Source: Aselliscus stoliczkanus (lineage: Eukaryota; Chordata; Mammalia; Chiroptera; Hipposideridae). From it: 64,000 bases of DNA. A model generated the notes under the pieces. It made no database searches, was not told the origin of the DNA, and saw nothing but the letters and a program-made list of their open reading frames with translations. Made by a program: the position numbers and the translations under genes. Shown here one piece after another: positions 11,648 to 22,734 of the stretch. Within the stretch, counting starts at the first letter, position 1. Every line of letters begins with the position of its first letter. The stretch spans positions 135,525,001 through 135,589,000 of the forward strand of contig CM066731.1 of NCBI GenBank assembly GCA_033961575.1. The letters run 5' to 3'.

Positions 11648-12619
11648 ATTTTGAAAGAAATGGCTAGTTTAAGAAATAACCAGTTTTCTTATCTTTGCTC
11701 AGTGTACAGTGGAATTCCTGACTGCCTGTTATACAAACCTGTCTTAATGTGAACAGATAGATGTATTGAGACCTTGGATGAACTTGCTTCAGGGATAATG
11801 CAACAAGCTCAGAAACACACATAGATGATTACAATACTGAAAATAATATTGTGATTCAAAGTGAGTCAGATTATCATGGAAAAGTCTACAATGTTCTATA
11901 ACAAGTTTAAGAACATGTTTCTAGTTGGTGAAGATGATTCTGTAATCACACAAGTGCTGAATAAATCTCTTGCTGAAAAAACAAACAAACAAAAAAACAC
12001 AACAAAACAAAACTGCAAGAGGAAGCAAATAAAACCAAAGATGAAGGGAAGAAAGGACAAAACAAAAAGCTAGAAAAGGAACAAGCAGGTTCAAAGACTC
12101 TAATGGAGGATTTGATGCTTAAGACAGTAATAGATGACAAACAACATAAGAGAGATGGCAGTGAAGAAAGCCAGGGTGAGGCCAGCAATAAGAAAGCCAT
12201 GCAATGAAGGCAAAGATTGGAAGATCATTGAAGAATTCCACTAGGCAACTAGGTTGATATACCTGGAATATAAAGAATATTTGAGAAGTTTGTAATGGTT
12301 TTCATTTGCAGTATTTAGATTGCTGAAAGTTTTAAATTTTAATAAGAATAGACTTTGACATTTAAAACCTATTTTGAGGGAGAAAATCTCTTTATCTTTG
12401 TTTAAAAATAATTAAACATTGCTTAATTGTACTTGTGCAGTATTAACAGTTACATTATACTGTAAATGTGAGGGAAAATTCATTTAGGAAACGTTGAACT
12501 GCTTTTTCAGACATTGGTTGTAACATATTTTCAATTAGTGTCTATATGTTAATGTGAATTGATAGTAAAAAAAAATATATGTTGCGTTATTAAAACTGCG
12601 ATTCAAATAAACCTTTCCT

Positions 12620-13581
12620 CTCTTCCCAAACTGATTTTGGGTTTTGTGCATGGTTTTTACAAATCTTGGATTTACCAGACTGTCTTTTCACTGTTTGTGG
12701 GTTTTGCAGAAGTTGTACATTTTTATGGTAGATGAAATGTTACTTTTGTACAAGTGCTTACTCTCTTCTTCTATCTAGGGTTAATCTCAAGATCTAATTT
12801 GTGCTACATTATCCTATTGAGTGAGGTGTACAATGTGTGGTCTATATGCCTTTTTGTATGATGAGTAGATATCCAACTGACACTGAACTGACAATTCTAC
12901 AAGGTATAAAACTCATGTTAACTCTCAAAGGTAAATTAATTTTGTGGCTGGGAATTCAGGGAAGTCACATGATTTTCCTACAGAGAACAGAATATAGGAA
13001 TGATCTGTCTTTAGGGTTCAGCCATCTAAGATCCTTTAGAGGCACTAGTAGCTAAAACTGAAAACTAAGTGATAAAAGTTAATTTGTGAGACACATTTAA
13101 ATTTTTAAAAAGTCACGCTCATTAAAGCTGTCACTGAGTAGTATTTTTTTTAAATTGGAAAACAAGTCATGATGCTTATGCAATACATAAAAGTAAATGC
13201 CATATAAGGAAACTAACCTATTCAAAACATGGCTATATCAGAAAACAATGTTTATTTCTGTATGGTACATGTGACAGGATTGCAAAAAGTGGAAACAGTG
13301 CCCTGAGGCAGTAGGCAAAGTAAAGGAGTACTTTTTGAAAGTCTGTGTATTCATGCATATGTACTAAAGTAAGGTGAACCAAGGTTAACACACAAAGTTT
13401 AAGGGTAATTTAAATAGCATTTTAAGACATTTTATTAGATGTGTTGGTGGTTTTTAGTAGCTAAAAGACACTTCTCATGTTTTAAAGCTATGAATATGGG
13501 AAGAAAGCTTTTAGTACTTCAGTGTTTACATATGACCTGCATTGTACGTTGTGACCTCTCAGATAATTATTTTCATCTATT
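12620..13581. other. Unassigned; may include more PSIP1-like 3' UTR
   Basis: Moderately AT-rich sequence downstream of the AATAAA at 12607. It could be a longer PSIP1 3' UTR from a distal poly-A site or unrelated DNA; I cannot tell by eye. Confidence 0.3.
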
Positions 13582-13590
13582 GAAAAGTTT

Positions 13591-13706
13591 CCGGCCAGCC
13601 GAGTGGCGCGGTGGTTAAGCGCTGGCTTGGGAAGCCCGCGACCCTGGTTCGGTCCCACATATGAGGGCCAGTGACACTGCCCTCAAAAAAAAAAAAAGAA
13701 AAAAAA
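13591..13706 (+). mobile_element. Head-only SINE
   Basis: Starts CCGGCCAGCCGAGTGG and ends in an A tail broken by G. The direct repeat gaaaagttt lies at 13582-13590 and 13707-13715. One base is missing in the B-box (GGTTCGGTCC). Confidence 0.9.
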
Positions 13707-14277
13707 GAAAAGTTTGAATTATTTTAATAATTGGAGCTTTGCTTTTAAGAGGTCTTACTGTGGAAACTAGGATCCACTCTTTTGAGGGAACTTTTGCTAT
13801 TATATCTGTTTGGTCCTTAGTACAATTAAAATTTGGACAGATTTATACTAGTAAGCCATAGGTGTAAACATGTAAACTTGTTTTGATTAAATAATTTTTT
13901 TCTGTTTAAAAAACTGGAACCTGAAACTCCTCTTAAATTAGATAAATATTTTTAAATTGTTGTTTTGCAAGCACAATGTGAACACTTTTGAATTGTTTAC
14001 TGACCATGGTTTCTTTTCAAGAAATTAATGGGTTCAGGTTAGACATTAATAAGGTAATGAAAATACAGGTAATTGCTATATTGATTTCTCACTGAATAGT
14101 GAGAAAGTTGGTTGTGTCTTTATAGGTAAAACAAAATTATAAAAGCAATGGCATTATTGTTTAAAAATGAAGAAAGTGTTGCTTCAAAAGATACAGCGTA
14201 TCATAAAATTTTAAGTGGAGAAGCTATTAAAATTTTTAAAGGAAAGATGTATTGTTTAGGAAAGGAATTATGCTTTA

Positions 14278-14325
14278 AAAATTAGTTACCTTCCACTTTC
14301 TGAATTAGTTACCTTCCACTTTATA
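14278..14325. repeat. Two-copy 23-bp tandem repeat
   Basis: The phrase ttagttaccttccacttt occurs twice in direct orientation within about 45 bp, separated by ctgaa. A simple local duplication. Confidence 0.8.
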
Positions 14326-14797
14326 TATTCTGTGTTGAATAATTTGAGTGGTAAGGCAACCCTTTGACTTCTTCCCATTTAAATATCTCTTGTTTAGTGA
14401 CAGTGAAGCAGAAATTCTAATTAAACTAATCAAAATGCAGTTTGGTATGATGAATTTTGTTTATAGAAAAATTAATGAAGCTGCACTGGTCAGAAAATGA
14501 ATCATTGTCTAGTAAAAAAGAATTAGTCAATAGGACAAATTTCTCTGTCCATAATATCCAGAACATATTTCAATAATTAAAGTTTCTTTCTTCCATTTCA
14601 CAGGTTTTACATTTCTGCCATCTGTTTGAGGTAGACATAGTGTTGATGTCTAATCAGCTCATGCATAGCATTTTTCACAGGTAGATTTTCCTGAGTCATA
14701 AAGTGTCTCTTGCCGACAGCTAAATGGTGCACTGGCTTCAGAAGCAGTTCTCAGAAAAGAATTTGGTGGTTTGTGATAGTCATAATTGCATTCATTA

Positions 14798-14912
14798 GGG
14801 CTGGATGAGTGGCGCGGTGGTTAAGCTCTGGCTTAGGACGCCAGCGGCCCCGGTTCGGGCCCTACATATGAGTGCCAGTGACACTGCCCTCAAAAAAAAA
14901 AAAAAAAGTGCA
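14798..14912 (+). mobile_element. Head-only SINE
   Basis: Sense copy with a variant head (gggctggatgagtggcgcgg) and an A tail. A 16-bp duplication ataattgcattcatta / ataattgcgttcacta lies at 14782-14797 and 14913-14928 with two differences. Six extra bases (gtgcag) sit between tail and repeat. Confidence 0.9.
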
Positions 14913-14928
14913 GATAATTGCGTTCACT

Positions 14929-16600
14929 AAATATTCCCATTTCCCCCACCTCTACTCCCCCTTTCAAGCTCATAGTAGGTCTTCACTCCTATCTCTTGTG
15001 TTTGAGACAGCTTGGTGCCTAGTTTGGATCAACGAATTATAGGCATTTAATTGCTGAAACCAAAACCTGTTATTTACTTGCAAGAACTCATGCTCTTAGA
15101 GCCTTCCTTTTTCCTCTGACAGAGAAGCCAACATCATGTGCATGGGCAGCCACTCCATCACCCTGAATCCATGAGTGGTTGTGATAGCAAAGGTCCATGA
15201 TGAGCATGGAACATAAACAAGAAGTAAGTCTTTGTTGTTTTATGCCTCTCGGATACTAGGGGTTGTTTGCCACTGCAGTGATCCGCAGCTGTAACACCCA
15301 TCACCCATGATTTTCAAACTGGGTTTATATCCATAAGAGAGAGTACATTACTTTGTTTTTGCAGACACAACACAGTATTAGTTTGATGGAGAGATATTTT
15401 GTGTCAAAGTCTCCAATTTCAGGTGAATTTACTGTCCAAAAGCACCTACACGTATTTATTCACATTATTTCAGCTTCTTGTTTTCTTTTACCAAAAAAGT
15501 TAATTTTTTAAATATTAGGCTTATAAATTCTTGTTTTAAGTGTGGTCTACCATCAATAGCACCACAATTTTTGCTATTAGAATGTGGATTCCCCCAAAGC
15601 TCATGCCAGAATTATTGAAACGAAATTACAGGAAAATTGCGACTGTACAGAAAATCATCACTTTAATTAAGTTCTCACAATGTTTCTAGCATATATCAAT
15701 GTTTGAGGATCACGGCATTACAGAATACTTTTAATACAAAAAAATATGATCACATGTATTTAGAGCACTAAAGTATTAGCCAACTCATGTGATTTCTAGT
15801 GTTACAAGAACTGGTGATGAATACATTTGTAAAACTTGGTCAGTAAACAGTATTTTAGACACCAAATGGGGTATTACTTTTTCCATGGTCCTGAAAACTA
15901 GTAATAGTTTTTGTGTCTGATTTAACTTTTTGCTTACAGATTAGTTGTTAAACTGTGCTTCAGTGTCTTTTTGTATCCAAATAATTCAAAATGGTGACAT
16001 GTAGAGTTTCCGTAAAAATATAATCAGACCTGTTGTAGAGTGATGATTCAAGTTTTCTTCACCTGTGAATTGTCAAAAGACAATCCTATCATTTTCTTTG
16101 TATGAGATATATCATAATAAGTTGCTCCTCATGCTTCCATTCTCAGAGGTATTTTAAGACAGTATGAAGGTGTTACCCAAATTGACATTGGTCTACCATG
16201 GCGAAGTGTGAAAAATTACTTTGTTTCTTATTAATCGGGTTATAATTTTATCATAATTGTATTACATATTTGTGAACAGAATATACATACTGGCAACCCT
16301 GACGTCTTATTGGAATCCAAGCATTATCAACTAGTGTGAGGTCGACTAGTGAAATGTTTTGTGGGCAAAACAAATGTTTGCACAGATATATTTTTGCAGT
16401 TAGGTTAGGGTGTTGTGATGGAAACAGGTATTGTTTATGTCCATATGTTATATTGCCATTGTAAGACATTTTAAAGAAAAGTAATCACTAGCTAAATGAA
16501 TGTATTTAAGCGAACCAGAGAAGAACCAGCATGAAAGTATCTTAGAGTCCCTAAAATTTGGGTATATGAGTCCAATTTATGTGAGTTGATACCACAGCAC
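14929..16600. other. Mostly unassigned; weak old-repeat sequence at 15060-15310
   Basis: The block at 15060-15310 (agtaagtctttgttgttttatgcc...ggggttgtttgccactgcag) resembles the 3' end of an old mammalian LTR-like repeat; a similar one may lie near 41270-41590. The rest is plain AT-rich DNA. Confidence 0.35.
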
Positions 16601-16604
16601 AGCA

Positions 16605-16832
16605 GTTCAGTAAAGAAGTTTTGGAGTTATATCTAAGGGTTTAAATTCTGGCTCGGCTATTTACTTGTGATTACTGCCAAGTAATTGAATCACTCGGGAC
16701 CTATTCTTTTTTATTAAAATAAAGATAATAATGACATTTGTGTCACAAGGTTGTTATGAGAACTATACTACATGTAGATGCAAAGCCCTTTAATGTCTCT
16801 GGCACCTAGTCAGTGCTTTATGAGTACTGGCA
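16605..16832 (+). mobile_element. MIR SINE, nearly full length
   Basis: It follows the MIR order: 'ttaaattctggctcggctatttac', then the core 'caagtaattgaatcac', 'ataataatgacatttgtg', 'aggttgttatgagaac' and the tail 'cacctagtcagtgcttta'. It is ancient and strongly diverged, with no visible target repeat. Confidence 0.75.
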
Positions 16833-17934
16833 GTACTTGCAAATTTCCACAACCCTGAAAAATAAAATCTTGAACCTGGCAGATTAGAATTATGATGTTC
16901 CTGAGAATATTTTCACTTTAACTTAAGCATCATTTCATATAATTCTTTTTTACTACTTTGGGAGATTTGCAGAGAGAATTTTTCCTTTCTATAATTGTTT
17001 TGTAATTTTGTGTATTAATTCATCTTTAGTACTTTTAAAGTTTTATGTTCATGCACCTACCTTAAATTGATTGTTTCTTGAGGAAAAAATTGGGTTGATC
17101 TCATCTATGGCATGTGTGATGAAGGTAATATTTATGGGAATAAGGTATTTTATAATTGGAAAAGAAATGGCTAGCTGAAAATAAGCTAAGATATTAAAAT
17201 CACTACAAAATAAGGTGTTTGAGACAAGATATTGGGTAAGTTAGTCTTTGAACTTCTTTCCCTGACCTTAATGTTAACAGATTTCTTTTAAAATTTCAGC
17301 CTAAATCTTATAAAGCAATTAAAATAAATCAAAGAGGTTTCTGAATTTCTTGTTCCTTTAGGTATCTTCCATATTTGTGATTTTAAAAATTCATGAATCA
17401 CTTGATCAGTGTTGACAGACATTCCATTAAGAAGTCTTAATATTTGCAATAGGTATTTATATCTAGATTTTAAAAAAATATATGACAAGATATTATTTCC
17501 ATTAGAATATGTCTGTTTAATGAACCACTATATTTTATTTACAATATAACATATTTATTTACTTTTTGGGGGAGGGAGGCTCAGAGAAATTGAGAAATGC
17601 CTTAGTCATATTAAAGGAAATTAATATTCCTATTGGAAAATTTGTAGACTTCATATAATACTATAACATATTATAAAATTATGCCATACTTTGACTAGGA
17701 TTATCATATAATATTCTGCATATTTCAAATGAATGTAACTATTTGTAATTCAAGTGAAGAATAGTTTTTGTAACAAAAATAATGGTTATTTTAATCTTAA
17801 GTGTTACTATGTATCTTTGACTAATGGTGAAATATTGCTTTTATTTCTCTAACATTTAGAGTAGGAATTTATGAGCCAGATAATAAAATAAAAGGCAACC
17901 CATGGCCAGAATCAATGATGAGTGTAAAATGTTT
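16833..17934. other. AT-rich intergenic DNA
   Basis: No gene or clear repeat. A short MIR-like scrap (gaggctcagagaaattgag) lies near 17575-17600. Confidence 0.45.
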
Positions 17935-17951
17935 AAAATGTTCTTGCTTTT

Positions 17952-18092
17952 GGCCGGCTGAGTGGCTCAGTTGGTTAAGAGCTCGCTCAAGAGTGTGAGC
18001 TGAGCTCTGAGCTGTTCGAGGCCAGCCCGAGCTGAGTTGCTGTTGAGCTGCCAACAGGTGGCAGGATGGCTCAGCTAAAAAAAAAAAAAAAA
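17952..18092 (+). mobile_element. Second-type SINE, sense
   Basis: Head GGCCGGCTGAGTGGCTCAG followed by TTGGTTAAGAGCTCGC, ending ggatggctcagct plus poly-A. A 17-bp duplication beginning aaaatgttcttg lies at 17935-17951, and beginning aaaatgtttttg at 18090-18106. The 3' end stops exactly where a second tRNA-like head (ATGGCTCAG) would begin in the longer bat composite SINEs. Confidence 0.9.
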
Positions 18093-18397
18093 ATGTTTTT
18101 GCTTTTAAAAGTTTCCAGGCAACATGACTTGAACAATAATGTGTTAGTCAGGATGGCATGCATTATTTCTTAAATTAATCACAGTGTTCAATTTCTCTGA
18201 AAACTCATGAAATAGATTAAAAAAGAAAAGTCTTACAGTGAGGTGTCAGTACTACTTGTAGTGATTTGTGTCTCCTTCCTTATATTGTCCTCATAAAGTG
18301 AATTATATTCATAAAGCAATGGAAGTGCTCTCTGTATAGTTAGCCTGTCTCAGTTTATGAAAATGTGATTTGAAAATTATCAACTTGCAAACTGAGA

Positions 18398-18778
18398 TAG
18401 TCATCCCTTGGTTGAGGGGTGGAGGTTTGTTCCAGGATACCACCCTCAATACCAAAATCCACCAATGCTCAACTCTCATATATGATGGCATACTATTTGT
18501 ATATAAGCTATGCACATCCTCCTGTATACTTTAAATCATCTCTAGATTACTTATAATACCTAATACAATGTAAATGCTATGTAAATAGTCATTATACTCC
18601 ATTGTTTAGGGAATGATGACATGAAAAATAGGCTTACATGTTACAGATGCACCCATCCTAGGTCTAACTACATAGTACGTGTCAGCAACAATGTAATATT
18701 CCCCCCACCCCCACCCCAGCATTTTCTGCCTCTGATTGGTTGAATTGGTGGATGTAGAAAGAAGGATATGGAGAGTTA
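18398..18778 (+). mobile_element. Tigger/pogo-type MITE-like element
   Basis: The interior (cacatcctcctgtatacttt, aatcatctctagattactta, taatacctaatacaatgtaa) closely matches a common mammalian Tigger-family non-autonomous element. TA dinucleotides flank the probable ends (18398-18399 and 18777-18778). A C-rich tract at 18702-18717 is an internal change. Confidence 0.65.
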
Positions 18779-19093
18779 AATATATATTTAACTTTTTAAA
18801 GGATCCATCACAGATTTTCTTTATATAGACAATTTTCTCTTTCAGCATTTAACTTAGAACTCATTTTTCTCTCCTTCTGCATCCCAATCAGTTTTCAGGT
18901 AACTGTTCAGGGCCATAATGGGTTTTATTAATCGGTATAGATTCCAGCACCTAATACATCCAGACACAAAACTTAAGAGTTGCTTATGATAAATTATCAT
19001 AATTCAGTTAATTCTGTGTGATATGGCTTATAACACTTAAAGGAGCCCTCACTGAGGATGTGGCACATGGAGAGCCAGGATATTACGTCTGAC

Positions 19094-19195
19094 GTGCAAA
19101 TCTGACAAACATGTCGCAGTGCGGATCTAACAGACAACCTGGAATGTGGGGATCTGATAGAAGACGTCGTTCATCTTGAAGATCTAACAGACTAC
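19094..19195. repeat. Four degenerate ~27-bp repeats
   Basis: The core (g)atct(a/g)a(c/t)a recurs at 19100, 19125, 19152 and 19182, spacing 25, 27 and 30 bp, each followed by a gac...tg-like stretch. The block is GC-richer than its surroundings. It may be the enhancer region of an old LTR or a decayed minisatellite. Confidence 0.5.
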
Positions 19196-19199
19196 GTGG

Positions 19200-20325
19200 A
19201 CCACACACATCTAGGTAATGACTTGGGGAGGGTAAATTCAGAGAGAGAGGATGATGCAGGCAGGCAGAGCAAAGACTGCACTAGGAAGGTGCGCACTGTG
19301 CAGTAACGTGATCTTAGGAGCTAACCGTTTGGCCCCGGATCTGGAATACACTAAGGACACCTGCTTCAGAAGCCACTGAAAGTTGTCTGAGCCACAAAGT
19401 GGCTGGAAGGGGGCTGTGAAAGAAACGTAAAAGACCCACTGCCCTTGCAACGAACTAACTGAATGTGGCTCAAAGAGGGGCCACTGTGGAAGCTACTCAC
19501 CATTTCAGGTCTTTGAGAGCTGAGGAGTGGTAAAGTGCAAGTCACACAGAGAGAGGGAAGGGAAGAGGGAAGGAGGGAGAGGAGAAAGGCAAGGGGGGAG
19601 GGAAGGAAGACACTATAATCAAAAAGGGGATGAAGACCACGCAGCAGAATCATGCTGGTGTGGATCAGAGGAAAATCATGCCATAAAGTTGTGTGTGTTC
19701 AAAGAACTGAATGATACACCACCTCTAGCAACAAGATTCAAGGATGAAATAAGACAACAAAAGAATAAAAAATGAGTTAGTGGTGCCCAAGGACTAGGAG
19801 GAAGGAAAACAAATCATCAGAAAAAGTGAAGTCATATTAACTACAGAGAGAAAAATTATATGGATGAAAACAACTGCAACACAGAAAATGTATTTGAAAA
19901 ATAGACTGAAGAAAAAATAATTTTAAGAAGAATTAAAGGGAAAATAATTGATATGGAAGCAACAGAAGATACAAGGTATCCATAGCTTGAGAACTTGATG
20001 AAGAGAAAAAAGAAATGAAGTAAAATATCCAGAGATGAAATTTAGGAGTCTTCCTGAAATCAAGGAGGAGTTGAATCCACAGACTGAAAGGCATACTTTA
20101 TTCCAGATAAAATCAATATGGATTAATCAACCTCAGTCTTAATTTTATGAGACTGCAAAGAGAAACACTCCTCTAAATTTCAGGCATCAACAATAATAAC
20201 AAAAACATTAGCAAATATCAAGAGCAGAATTCAGAGTTCCTCAGACTTTTGAAATGTAGGTGTTTTTGTCTGAAGGGATGTAAATTCAAGAGAGAGAAGT
20301 GAATTCAAAGAAGAACAGAGCCCAG
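19200..20325. other. Unassigned, possibly an unnamed old repeat
   Basis: Purine-rich on the plus strand, with a (GGGA)n-like patch at 19550-19610. From 19800 on it is A-rich and resembles decayed LINE coding sequence, but I could not name it. Confidence 0.3.
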
Positions 20326-20329
20326 ATCA

Positions 20330-20560
20330 TGATGAGATTTTTAAGTTTCAATAAGAAATTTGGCTTTTAATTCTAAGTGCAATTAGAAGGATTTGGGAGA
20401 TGCTGCTCCAGTGGTTCAGGAGCAAGATGGTGTGGTGGGACTAGATTGATAGCAAGGAGTTTGGGGAGAAATGGATGAATTCAGGATTGTTTCATGAGAG
20501 GCAACATGTATGTGGCAATAGAGAGAGCAGGTTAAGCGAAAGCATGGGAGTGAGCAGGTT
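20330..20560 (-). mobile_element. L2 fragment, antisense
   Basis: Phrases such as 'cttttaattctaagtgcaatta', 'gagatgctgctccagtggtt' and 'tagcaaggagtttggggaga' fit the complement of L2. The LINE-1 end follows directly. Confidence 0.45.
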
Positions 20561-20565
20561 TTTGA

Positions 20566-21080
20566 TATGCCATAAGAAAAGATGAAATAGGGCCGGCCGA
20601 GTGGCGTGGCGGTTAAGCACTGGCTTGGGAAGCCAGTGGCCCCGGTTCGGTCCCACATATGAGGGCCAGTGACACTGCCCTCAAAAAAAAAAAAAAGATG
20701 AAATACTGCCATTTGCAACAATGTGGATGGACCTTGAGATTATCATGCTAAGCAAAATAAGTCAGAAAAAGTCAGGGACCATAATGACTTTACTCATATA
20801 TGGGATGTATAACTGAAAGCAACAAAGGAACAAGGGAAACAAAATCTCATAATCTCATAGACACAAATAATAGTTTGGTGGTTACCAGAGGGTAAGGAGG
20901 GAGGGGAGTGGTAGAAGAAGGAAAGGAGGTGAAATATATGGTGATGGAAAGAGAACTGGATCTGGGTGGTGAACACACAATGCAATATATAGATGGTGTG
21001 TTATAGAAATGTACACTTTAAACCTATAAAATTTTACTAATCAATGTCACCCCGATAAATTTAATAATAATAAAAAAAAT
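20566..21080 (+). mobile_element. LINE-1 3' end, 5'-truncated, carrying a SINE
   Basis: Fragment beginning in the ORF2 C-terminus (gccataagaaaagatgaaat), resuming after a SINE with 'actgccatttgcaacaatgt', and ending in the 3' UTR (caatgtcaccccgataaatt) with an A-rich tail at 21062-21080. The 3' end resembles that of younger LINE-1 families. Confidence 0.8.
20590..20692 (+). mobile_element. Head-only SINE inside the LINE-1 3' end
   Basis: Sense copy beginning GGGCCGGCCGAGTGGCG. The duplication aaaagatgaaata lies at 20577-20589 and starts again at 20693. Removing it restores a continuous LINE-1 sequence, which confirms the insertion order. Confidence 0.92.
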
Positions 21081-21084
21081 AGCT

Positions 21085-21630
21085 GATGTTCTCATAGGAG
21101 CCTGTTAATGAGAAAGAGAACTTTTCTGAACAGAACAGATGTGATTTAGTTTACATAATTGATTCAAATAACAGTAACCAGTGTTGGAATTTCCTACTGG
21201 AAATTATGGCATTATATTTAGTAGGCACTGGGTTTAGGCATTTGGCTGAAGAAGGACTGGGGGGAATACTGGAGAAGAGGACACAGAAGTAGTAACTATA
21301 GACAATTTGATCAAGAAGAAGAGATAAGAAGTGGGGCAGTAGCTGGAGAGAATGAGGGATCAATGAATGTTATCACTTTTTAAGATGGCAGATTCCAAGG
21401 CATATTTGTGCACTGGTAGTACTGACTCAGTACAGAGGAATAAGCTGATGGTGTAATAGGTAAAGGATAGAGTTACTAAAGAAGGGCTTTTGAGCAGGCA
21501 GGAGGAGGTGAAATACAGGGAACAAGTGCGGAATTAGATTATGATAGGGGAAGGGCCACATCAAATGGCACCAAGAGATAAGGCAGAGGACATGGGTTTA
21601 GAGATAGGTTGAAGATTTGATGATAATACA
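21085..21630. other. Old repeat-like sequence, unnamed
   Basis: The G- and A-rich phrases (aagaagaagagataagaagtgg, gagcaggcaggaggaggtga) look like a diverged interspersed repeat. I could not name it. Confidence 0.3.
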
Positions 21631-21631
21631 A

Positions 21632-21729
21632 GGAAGGGAGGGAGGAAGGAAGGAAGGAAGGAAGGAAGGAAGGAAGGAAGGAAGGAAAGAAAAAAGGAAG
21701 GAAAAAAGAAAGGAAGGAAGGAAAGGAAA
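21632..21729. repeat. (GGAA)n microsatellite
   Basis: About 20 GGAA units with a few GGGA and AAAA interruptions. Confidence 0.97.
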
Positions 21730-21737
21730 ACTGTTTT

Positions 21738-21800
21738 TCTTGTGATAAGAACTCTTAGGATCTACTCTCTTAACACCATACAGTAGTTCACTATAGTCAA
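21738..21800 (-). mobile_element. Short LINE-1 3' UTR scrap, antisense
   Basis: The string 'gataagaactcttaggatct' with 'tagtcaacatgttgtatg' matches the complement of an L1MA/MB 3' UTR; compare 48095-48330. Confidence 0.5.
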
Positions 21801-21814
21801 CATGTTGTATGTTC

Positions 21815-22065
21815 CCTTTGCTTATTTATTCAGTGAACATTTAATGGCATCACTTTGGTGCCAGACACTGTTGTAGTAACAAGGGTTTCACAGTGGACAA
21901 GCCCTTACATGTCAGTATAGAAAGATAGAATATGAACAAGTGAACAACTAGATGAGATAATTTCACATTGTAATAACTGCTGTTAAGACAGTTACGTGTG
22001 TCTTTGATAAGATGATGGGGTATTGGCCTATTGAGGAGCTCTATTAGATATGATTGTGCCTTTTG
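21815..22065 (-). mobile_element. L2 3' end, antisense
   Basis: Complement of the L2 terminus: 'tattcagtgaacatttaatg', 'ggtgccagacactgttgta', then 'acagtggacaag' and 'taataactgctgttaagaca'. Confidence 0.65.
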
Positions 22066-22070
22066 GAGTG

Positions 22071-22071
22071 G

Positions 22072-22107
<36 letters not shown>

Positions 22108-22117
22108 TATATATATG
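22071..22117. repeat. (TA)n microsatellite
   Basis: Two TA runs separated by a CACA step. Confidence 0.97.
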
Positions 22118-22663
22118 GTTTGAAATCTGAATATTGGATAAGGAACAGGAAAGCAAAGAACAGGAGAATAGAAACTTTCCAGAAAAAGAGACTACAAACA
22201 AACAGGCCAAAAGCCATGAGGAACTTTGTAGAAGTAATATTTAAAACAAATAACTTTGAGGCGAGTCCATAGGAAACCATTTAGAACTGTGCAGTCAGTA
22301 CTGTTGGAAGGGTGATTTCCTGCTTGTAAAATTATTCCCTGAAATAATAGTGAACTTGCTGAGACAATGATGGACAAGCAATCATTAGACCAGATATCTA
22401 TTGACATATTTTCTCCTCTGCAGTGCTTTACTCACATGTGCACATTCTCTCTACTTTTATTCCTCTCGTTGCTATCATCTCCATTCTCCTGATGAAACAC
22501 TTACAAAGGTGCAACAAAACATCAAGTGGACATCTTGGAAGACCTATGTGTCATACTACACAGTCTATGAGAAACTGAGATCCTGAATGGAACAGGTTAG
22601 TCAAGTTATGTCTAGTTACAAAATTCACCTGAGAAAGGCATGTTCATTTATCTTTTTTTAAAG

Positions 22664-22666
<3 letters not shown>

Positions 22667-22731
<65 letters not shown>
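22667..22731. repeat. (TA)n microsatellite
   Basis: About 32 uninterrupted TA units. Confidence 0.98.

Positions 22732-22734
<3 letters not shown>

Larger units (their letters stand above)
9731..12619 (+). pseudogene. PSIP1: Processed pseudogene of PSIP1 (LEDGF/p75)
   Basis: A retrocopy of the mRNA for the chromatin-tethering protein LEDGF/p75. A GC-rich 5' UTR-like block (about 9731-10038) precedes the start codon at 10039. The first residues, [20 protein letters not shown], are the PWWP domain start. The frame ends at a stop at 10135-10137, and later parts are out of frame. Downstream, in order and without introns, come SKEDTDHEEKASN then a stop (about 10540-10580), TPKAARRERKRKG (about 10610-10650), the lysine-rich charged region, and the integrase-binding domain with [19 protein letters not shown] (about 11875-11930). 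The C-terminal tail and a 3' UTR ending near AATAAA at 12607 follow. Presence of the integrase-binding domain shows the source was the p75 and not the p52 transcript. Many frameshifts and stops (for example KHT-stop near 11815-11825) rule out function as a protein. It is interrupted by a SINE and an LTR. No poly-A or flanking repeat could be seen, so the 3' edge is approximate. Confidence 0.93.

Noticed and set aside
22028..22280. Overlapping frames with Tyr-Ile runs
   Set aside because: Products of the (TA)n microsatellite.
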